This document shows positions 41,097 to 45,652 of a stretch of DNA of 45,652 nt, piece by piece. Position numbers and translations under genes: made by a program. The stretch's first letter is position 1, and every line of letters starts with the position of its first letter. Below the pieces are notes generated by a model. That model was given only the letters and a program-made list of their open reading frames with translations. It was not told the origin of the DNA and did not search any database. The stretch lies in NCBI GenBank assembly GCA_015055835.1, contig SVHJ01000007.1, positions 1 through 45,652 on the forward strand. Direction: 5' to 3'. Origin of the DNA: Clostridiales bacterium (lineage in GTDB: Bacteria > Bacillota > Clostridia > Christensenellales > Borkfalkiaceae).

Positions 41097-41533
41097 AAGA
41101 TTATAAATTAAAAATAGAACTAGTACCAGATAGTTGTTGGTATAGTAATTTAAGAAGTTTGCTTAAACCATCTATGTGGGACGTGCTTAGGAAAAAAGCC
41201 TATGCTAATGCTAATGGCCACTGCCAAATATGTGGAAGAAAGGTTAATCGCTTAGAAGCCCATGAAAGATGGGATTATGATAAGGAAACTTCAACTCAAA
41301 AACTTAAAGAAATTGTTGCTGTTTGTCATAACTGTCATAGCGTTATTCATATTGGTAGAACACAACTTTTAGGTAAAGGTGAAGAGGCTGAAAAGTGGTT
41401 TATAAAAGTTAACGATTGTTCTTATGCTGATTTTATTAAACATTTAGGTGAGGCAAACAAAATTCATCAAGAAAGAAATAAGGTTTTAGAATGGAAACTT
41501 GACTTAACCTATTTAGAAGATTTCTTAAAGTAA
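41093..41533 (+). CDS. HNH-type nuclease-like protein
   Basis: A 146-residue protein with an HNH-like zinc fold: Cys 44 and 47 (CQIC), the His in EAHERWDYD (57), then CHNCHSVIHIGR (Cys 78 and 81, His 82 and 86). It begins KLKIELVPDSCWYSNLRS, a pattern I associate with a widespread family of stand-alone HNH proteins. No methylase, integrase or toxin partner is nearby and codon use is like that of its neighbours, so it is not an obvious defence or mobile gene. The activity is inferred from the fold. Overlaps the flavoprotein gene by four bases. Confidence 0.8.
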   Translation: MKDYKLKIELVPDSCWYSNLRSLLKPSMWDVLRKKAYANANGHCQICGRKVNRLEAHERWDYDKETSTQKLKEIVAVCHNCHSVIHIGRTQLLGKGEEAEKWFIKVNDCSYADFIKHLGEANKIHQERNKVLEWKLDLTYLEDFLK

Positions 41534-41581
41534 AGTATAATTTAGACTAAAATACAGAAAATAAACGTAAACGGAGGGTTT

Positions 41582-42766
41582 ATGAAAAAAATATTTTCTG
41601 TATTTTTTATTTTTATAATATGTTTTAGTTTTTCATTATCTATAAGTGCTTTTATTGTAAGTGCTGATACCAAAAAACCTGAGCCTAGAAGTTTTGACGT
41701 AAGTGCTAAATCTGCTTATATGATTGACTTTGATAGCAAAACGGTTATTTATTCAAAAAATGAAAATGAAAGACTTCCTATTGCTAGTATGTGTAAAATA
41801 ATGACCTTACTACTTTGTTTTGAAGAACTTGATAAAGGAAGTTTTTCTTTAGAAGATAGTATAGTTATAAGCGATACTGCATCTAAAATGGGTGGTTCGC
41901 AAGTTTTTTTAGAGGCAAATGCTGAATATAAAATTGGTGATTTAATTAAAAGTATAATAATTGCCTCAGCAAACGATTCATCTGTTGCAATGGCAGAGTA
42001 TATATCTGGTTCTGAAGAATTATTTACAAAAAAAATGAATGATAAAGTAAAAGAATTAGGGCTAAATAATACCGTATATTGTAATGCAACTGGGTTACCT
42101 GGCGCTATTCAATATTCTTCAGCAAAAGACGTTGCTATAATTTTTAGCGAACTATTAAAACACGAAGAGTATTTTACTTTTGCTAATATTTGGATGGAAG
42201 ATTTTTGTCATCCAGAAGGTAGAGTTACCGGTATGACTAACACAAACAAGTTGATTAGATTTTACGAAGGATGTGATAGTGGTAAAACTGGTTATACAAG
42301 TGAGGCAGGACATTGTTTGACTGCTTCTGCAAAAAGACAAAATTTAAGACTTATATCAGTTGTTATAAATGAACCAGATAGTAAAACGCGTTTTAAGGAC
42401 GTTTCTAATATGTTTAATTACGGTTTTGCTACCTACGTTAATAAACTTATCGTAGATAACAAAACGCCTTTAGAAAATAAAATAGAGGTTAATTGCGCTA
42501 AAAAAGACAAAATAAGCATTATACCAAAAGAAAGTTATTATCATTTTTCAAAAAAAGATGAAAAGAGTTCTTTTGATATAATTTTTACACCAATTGATAA
42601 CTTAAAAGCGCCTATAAAAAAGGGTGATAAGGTTGGGGAACTTTCTATATACAATTCAAACGTTCAAATTACAACTATTGACGTTTTAGCAAATGAAGAT
42701 ATAAACGCAAAAAATTATTTTGACGTATTAAAAGAAATAACGTTAAATTGGTCAATAATATCTTAA
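41582..42766 (+). CDS. D-alanyl-D-alanine carboxypeptidase (DacF/DacB-like)
   Basis: A secreted penicillin-binding protein that trims the last D-Ala from peptidoglycan peptides. The 394-residue precursor has a signal peptide (about residues 1-28). The three active-site motifs are intact: SMCK (Ser 69, Lys 72), SAN (129-131) and KTG (235-237). A C-terminal beta domain (about 290-394) completes the PBP5 layout. Ribosome site CGGAGGG. TATAAT (41536-41541) starts three bases after the previous gene, with a poor -35, so a promoter is likely but weak. The neighbourhood (M50, scpA, scpB, DUF2953, gerW) is typical of Clostridia spore formers. Confidence 0.94.
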   Translation: MKKIFSVFFIFIICFSFSLSISAFIVSADTKKPEPRSFDVSAKSAYMIDFDSKTVIYSKNENERLPIASMCKIMTLLLCFEELDKGSFSLEDSIVISDTASKMGGSQVFLEANAEYKIGDLIKSIIIASANDSSVAMAEYISGSEELFTKKMNDKVKELGLNNTVYCNATGLPGAIQYSSAKDVAIIFSELLKHEEYFTFANIWMEDFCHPEGRVTGMTNTNKLIRFYEGCDSGKTGYTSEAGHCLTASAKRQNLRLISVVINEPDSKTRFKDVSNMFNYGFATYVNKLIVDNKTPLENKIEVNCAKKDKISIIPKESYYHFSKKDEKSSFDIIFTPIDNLKAPIKKGDKVGELSIYNSNVQITTIDVLANEDINAKNYFDVLKEITLNWSIIS

Positions 42767-42767
42767 A

Positions 42768-42792
42768 AAAGGGGCTAAAAGCCCCTTTTAAC
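42768..42792 (+). terminator. terminator after the carboxypeptidase gene
   Basis: AAAAGGGGC / GCCCCTTTT with a TAAAA-type loop. Confidence 0.85.
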
Positions 42793-42823
42793 ATTATTTA
42801 AATTATTAACTAATTTTATTTTC

Positions 42824-42852
42824 TTGCATTTATTAATCTTTTGTTATATAAT
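42824..42852 (+). promoter_or_regulatory. SigA promoter giving a leaderless M50-scpA-scpB transcript
   Basis: TTGCAT (42824-42829), 17 bases, TATAAT (42847-42852); the ATG at 42859 comes six bases later, exactly as for nadK. There is no room for a Shine-Dalgarno in such a transcript. Confidence 0.75.
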
Positions 42853-42858
42853 ATTTTT

Positions 42859-43533
42859 ATGGATAGATTTATTGAATATTTTGCTATATTTTTGGCATTA
42901 CTTATTGTTTTGCCTTTTCATGAATTTGCGCATGCTTTTGTTGCTGTAAAGTCAGGGGATATGACGCCAAAACTTTATAATAGATATACGCTTAACCCAA
43001 TGGCGCATTTTGACGCTACTGGAATTTTATGCTTTTTATTCTTTAGGTTTGGTTGGGCAAAACCCGTTCCAGTAAACCCAAACAACTTTAAAAATTATAA
43101 AAAAGGCTGTTTCTTTGTATCGATTGCCGGTGTTCTAATGAACTATATCATAGCTTTTATTGCTTATCCTTTATTTATTTTAGCAGTAAGATACGTTCCT
43201 ATCGGCTGGTCATACTTTGGAACTTTGATTTGTTTATTTCCTTTGTTTTTATACTCTTTAAGTATAAATTTCTTTGTGTTTAATTTATTACCACTTTATC
43301 CTCTAGATGGATTTAGAGTTTTAGACGTTTTAACTAAAAAAAGAGGCAAATTGTATTACTTTTTAAGAAACAATGGTCAAAAAATACTTTTAGGTTTAAT
43401 TTTGCTTGGAATAATTGCAGAATTAACCGGTTTTTATTATATTGATATTTTAGGGAACGTTATGGGTTTCTTAAACGGGATATTCTCATATCCAATAACT
43501 TTATTTTGGGGTTTTGTTTTTGGAGCTATTTAG
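42859..43533 (+). CDS. site-2 protease family M50B metalloprotease
   Basis: A 224-residue membrane protease (YwhC-like). The zinc site HEFAH is at residues 21-25 in the first helix, and the second motif LLPLYPLDGFRV near 143-154 supplies the metal-binding Asp. About five membrane helices. Substrates of this subfamily are mostly unknown. The ATG at 42859 is used; an in-frame TTG at 42841 lies before the -10 box. No Shine-Dalgarno. scpA follows after two bases, an order seen in many Clostridia. Confidence 0.92.
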   Translation: MDRFIEYFAIFLALLIVLPFHEFAHAFVAVKSGDMTPKLYNRYTLNPMAHFDATGILCFLFFRFGWAKPVPVNPNNFKNYKKGCFFVSIAGVLMNYIIAFIAYPLFILAVRYVPIGWSYFGTLICLFPLFLYSLSINFFVFNLLPLYPLDGFRVLDVLTKKRGKLYYFLRNNGQKILLGLILLGIIAELTGFYYIDILGNVMGFLNGIFSYPITLFWGFVFGAI

Positions 43534-43535
43534 AT

Positions 43536-44324
43536 ATGCAAAAAGAAATAAAATTTGAGTCAAACGTTGACTACTTAACAAAACTTGATAATTTTGATTT
43601 TGAAGGGCCTTTAGACCTTCTATTGCATCTAATTAAAGAGGCGAAGATAGAAATAAAAGACGTCTTTGTTTCTTCCGTCACAGACCAATTTTTGCAGTAT
43701 ATAGAAAGAAATTTAGAGGCTTTAGATATTGATAAGGCAAGTGAATATTTAACAATGGCTGCAACTTTACTTGAAATAAAATCAAAATCATTACTCCCTA
43801 AAATTGAAGATATTGAAATTGATATCGAAGATCCTGAACAAGCGTTGATTAGAAAGGTAGAGGAATATAAGCTATTTAAAGAAACTGCTGAGAAATTAAA
43901 ACAACAAGAAAATGCCAACAGATTTTATAAAGAACCTGACAAAAACGTGGGCGACGTAAAAGTTGTTTATACCGATTTTAATATAAATGGGCTTGTTAGC
44001 GCTTTTTCAAAATTGCTTTTAAAGATTGACCAAAAGAAAGCCGAACAAATGGCTCATAAAGAAATACCTAAAGACGTTTTTACTGTTGAGGAAAAGGTTC
44101 AACACATAAGAACTTGTATTTTGGATAGAAAAAGTATGAGTTTTTATGAACTTTTTGAAAATTATTATTCAAGAAATGAAATTATAACAACCTTTCAAGC
44201 ATTATTGGAATTATTAAAACTACAATATGTTGCTGTTGAACAAAACACGGTTTTTGATGATATAACTATAATTTTAAAGGAAGATAGAAATGAAGAACTT
44301 GGAGAAATTGACGAATATAATTGA
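43536..44324 (+). CDS. scpA: segregation and condensation protein A (kleisin)
   Basis: ScpA is the kleisin that links SMC heads and works with ScpB in chromosome condensation. The 262-residue protein has the N-terminal SMC-neck binding region (FDFEGPLDLLLHLIKEAKIEIKDV), AATLLEIKSKSLLP, a charged linker, and the C-terminal winged helix (about residues 190-255). Start: ATG at 43536, two bases after the M50 stop, with GGAG ten bases upstream; a longer frame from 43506 sits in the M50 gene. Its end overlaps scpB by 35 bases. Confidence 0.95.
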   Translation: MQKEIKFESNVDYLTKLDNFDFEGPLDLLLHLIKEAKIEIKDVFVSSVTDQFLQYIERNLEALDIDKASEYLTMAATLLEIKSKSLLPKIEDIEIDIEDPEQALIRKVEEYKLFKETAEKLKQQENANRFYKEPDKNVGDVKVVYTDFNINGLVSAFSKLLLKIDQKKAEQMAHKEIPKDVFTVEEKVQHIRTCILDRKSMSFYELFENYYSRNEIITTFQALLELLKLQYVAVEQNTVFDDITIILKEDRNEELGEIDEYN

Positions 44325-45003
44325 GGCAATAGTTTTTGTTTCAGGAAACCCTATTGAAATAAAAGATATTGCTGAAAAGCTTGAAATTACTGAAGATTTT
44401 GTTTTGCTTGCAGTTAAAGATTTGCAAGAAAAATATAACAAAAGTTCAGGGATACAACTTTTAATGTTTAATAAAAAATTACAATTTGCTTCAAATTCTG
44501 ACTACGCTGATGACGTTTCAGCCGTTCTTAATCCAATAAAGGAAAGGGAACTTTCAAAAAGTATGTTAGAAGTTGCGGCAATTATTGCCTACAAGCAACC
44601 AGTTACTAGAATGGATTTAGAAGAAATAAGGGGAAATAGTGAATATGCCCTTCAAAAACTTCTTGAACTAAAAGTTATTGAACCCGTTGGAAGAAAAGAT
44701 GCCGTTGGTAAACCTGTTCTTTTTGGCACTACTGATGAATTCTTAAAAAGATTTCAAATTTCTTCACTTGATGAATTACCTGATTACGAAACATTGCTTG
44801 AACAAGTTGCTCTTATTAGAGGGGAAAACACGCCTGGTGATTACTTATATAGAAAGGACGTTTACGTGGATGAAAATACCCCTGCTGAACCGTTGGCTGA
44901 GGCTGTGGCAACAACAACTGAAACGGAAGATTTTGATTTACCATCAATTGAAGAGGAAGAAATTCCTGACTTCTTAAAAGATGAAGAAGTTGATAAAATT
45001 TAA
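44290..45003 (+). CDS. scpB: segregation and condensation protein B
   Basis: ScpB is the winged-helix partner of ScpA. The 237-residue protein has two winged helices: IEAIVFVSGNPIEIKDIAEKL at the start and LEVAAIIAYKQPVTRMDLEEIRG in the second, ending VGKPVLFGTTDEFLKRFQI. Residues about 175-237 form an acidic, Thr/Glu-rich tail, longer than in most ScpB. It overlaps scpA by 35 bases, implying coupled translation at equal amounts. Confidence 0.95.
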   Translation: MKNLEKLTNIIEAIVFVSGNPIEIKDIAEKLEITEDFVLLAVKDLQEKYNKSSGIQLLMFNKKLQFASNSDYADDVSAVLNPIKERELSKSMLEVAAIIAYKQPVTRMDLEEIRGNSEYALQKLLELKVIEPVGRKDAVGKPVLFGTTDEFLKRFQISSLDELPDYETLLEQVALIRGENTPGDYLYRKDVYVDENTPAEPLAEAVATTTETEDFDLPSIEEEEIPDFLKDEEVDKI

Positions 45004-45015
45004 TTTTTAATACAT

Positions 45016-45042
45016 AAAAATATTAAAAATATTAAAAATAAT
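45016..45042 (+). repeat. three tandem copies of a 9-base AT repeat
   Basis: AAAAATATT, AAAAATATT, AAAAATAAT, immediately upstream of the DUF2953 start. The last copy differs by one base. It may be a promoter-region element or simple repeat. Confidence 0.6.
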
Positions 45043-45045
45043 AGT

Positions 45046-45558
45046 GTGATTTATTTATATATATCCACTATTTTTTTTATTCTTTTTTTACCACTCTTTT
45101 GTTCTTTTTCATTAAAATTAGATTATGAAAATAAAAGAATATATTTTTTATTTTCTTTATTTAAAATAACGTTATCAAAAGGGTTCTTTGAGATAACAAA
45201 ACAGGGGATATATAAAAACACAAAGAATAAAAGAAAAAAATTTTTATTGAAAAAAGGGCATTTAAAAAACAATTTTAATATATTAAATGAATTTTTGTTT
45301 TATAAGATTTTAATAAATACAAAAATTGATAGCGAATTCAATTTTCCCTTATTATACCTAACTTTTTTAATAATGATTATGTCAGACATAACGTATTGTT
45401 TTTTAATAAAAAAGGGGATAAAACTTGATACAAATATAAAAATTTATGAAAAAAATAAGTTTTTAATTAACCCTACTATAAAAGTATTTTTTATTATAAA
45501 CAATCTAACTGTTATAAAAACAGTATTAAATTTATTATTAGGAAAAATTAAAAAATGA
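45046..45558 (+). CDS. DUF2953 family protein (YtfI-like)
   Basis: A 170-residue protein with an N-terminal membrane helix (about residues 2-22), then FSLKLDYENKRIYFLFSLFKITL, a beta-type pattern of DUF2953, and a hydrophobic C-terminal half. In Bacillus and Clostridia this gene (ytfI) directly precedes gerW (ytfJ), as here with a four-base overlap, and the pair is expressed in the forespore. The start is a GTG at 45046 (no ATG nearby and no clear ribosome site), so the exact N-terminus is uncertain. Confidence 0.78.
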   Translation: MIYLYISTIFFILFLPLFCSFSLKLDYENKRIYFLFSLFKITLSKGFFEITKQGIYKNTKNKRKKFLLKKGHLKNNFNILNEFLFYKILINTKIDSEFNFPLLYLTFLIMIMSDITYCFLIKKGIKLDTNIKIYEKNKFLINPTIKVFFIINNLTVIKTVLNLLLGKIKK

Positions 45559-45652
45559 AAGAAAATAAAATAAATGAACTAATTGATACAGCTATAAAGA
45601 ATTTAAACAATTTAACAGACGTAAACGTTATAATTGGTAAAGATCGGAAGAG
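45555..45652 (+). CDS. gerW: GerW (YtfJ) family sporulation protein, 5' fragment
   Basis: Only about 28 codons of genuine sequence are present. MKENKINELIDTAIKNLNNL followed by TDVNVIIG matches the start of GerW/YtfJ (family form: ...NLKEMVDVNTIIG...), a forespore protein affecting germination in B. subtilis. It overlaps the DUF2953 stop by four bases (ATGA), the usual order. From 45641 on, the bases are adapter, so the last residues (after about Lys 29) are not biological. The rest of the gene is outside the window. Confidence 0.8.
   Translation, partial: MKENKINELIDTAIKNLNNLTDVNVIIGKDRK
45641..45652. other. Illumina TruSeq adapter remnant at contig end
   Basis: The final 12 bases AGATCGGAAGAG are identical to the first 12 of the common Illumina read-through adapter. 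They interrupt the gerW frame exactly at the terminus of the window. This is a sequencing artefact, not genome sequence. Confidence 0.93.

Overview
The window is 45.6 kb of chromosomal DNA from a low-GC (roughly 30% GC by eye), endospore-forming member of the Bacillota, most likely an uncultured anaerobic Clostridia lineage. This rests on a complete eight-gene spoIIIA operon, spoIVB, yabP/yabQ, a DacF-like carboxypeptidase next to scpA-scpB, a DUF2953-gerW pair, and a citrate synthase that resembles the anaerobe-type (Re) enzyme. The last 12 bases are identical to the start of the Illumina TruSeq adapter, so the right end is a contig end carrying untrimmed adapter. Nothing looks like a plasmid, phage, insertion sequence, CRISPR array, rRNA or tRNA, and there is no gene-free stretch longer than 300 bases.

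Layout. 2-1190: 3' end of an aspartate kinase gene and a small membrane protein. 1194-5664: spoIIIAA-AH, which builds the mother-cell side of the feeding channel. 5673-12363: Asp23, nusB, folD, ispA, nadK, argR, recN and the AzlC/AzlD amino-acid exporter. 12363-14164: spoIVB, then a cysteine-containing protein of unknown function where spo0A usually lies. 14172-19017: a metallophosphoesterase with a PTS_EIIC-like membrane protein, then yabP-yabQ-divIC-ppx-M50 protease. 19060-23636: gyrB-gyrA. 23649-27311 (minus strand): a two-gene membrane acyltransferase-type operon and a divergent medium-chain dehydrogenase that has lost its catalytic zinc site. 27391-33205: rpmE, a DUF1385-PrmC fusion, prfA, an aspartate aminotransferase and the Re-citrate-synthase-like enzyme. 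33220-36368: a small P-loop protein, thrC and trpS. 36375-41533: a DUF5685 protein, a degenerate J-domain protein with a cysteine string, an ECF-S-like membrane protein, an RlmD-like rRNA methyltransferase, a small unknown protein, GtrA, an iron-sulfur flavoprotein and an HNH protein. 41582-45652: dacF-like, M50B protease, scpA, scpB, DUF2953 and a truncated gerW.

How it works together. The sporulation genes cover engulfment-stage mother-cell functions (spoIIIA, yabPQ), forespore-to-mother-cell signalling (SpoIVB) and germination or spore quality (GerW). Housekeeping genes cover translation termination, replication and supercoiling, cofactor supply, chromosome condensation and aspartate-family amino-acid synthesis. 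Regulation is compact. At least two operons (nadK and M50-scpAB) have a consensus -10 box exactly six bases before the ATG, which predicts leaderless mRNAs. Two promoters have their -35 box inside the 3' arm of the preceding terminator. Several -35 boxes read TTGCAA or TTGCAT rather than TTGACA. The uncharacterised cassette I consider most worth study is DUF5685 / cysteine-string J-protein / ECF-S-like membrane protein at 36375-38357.
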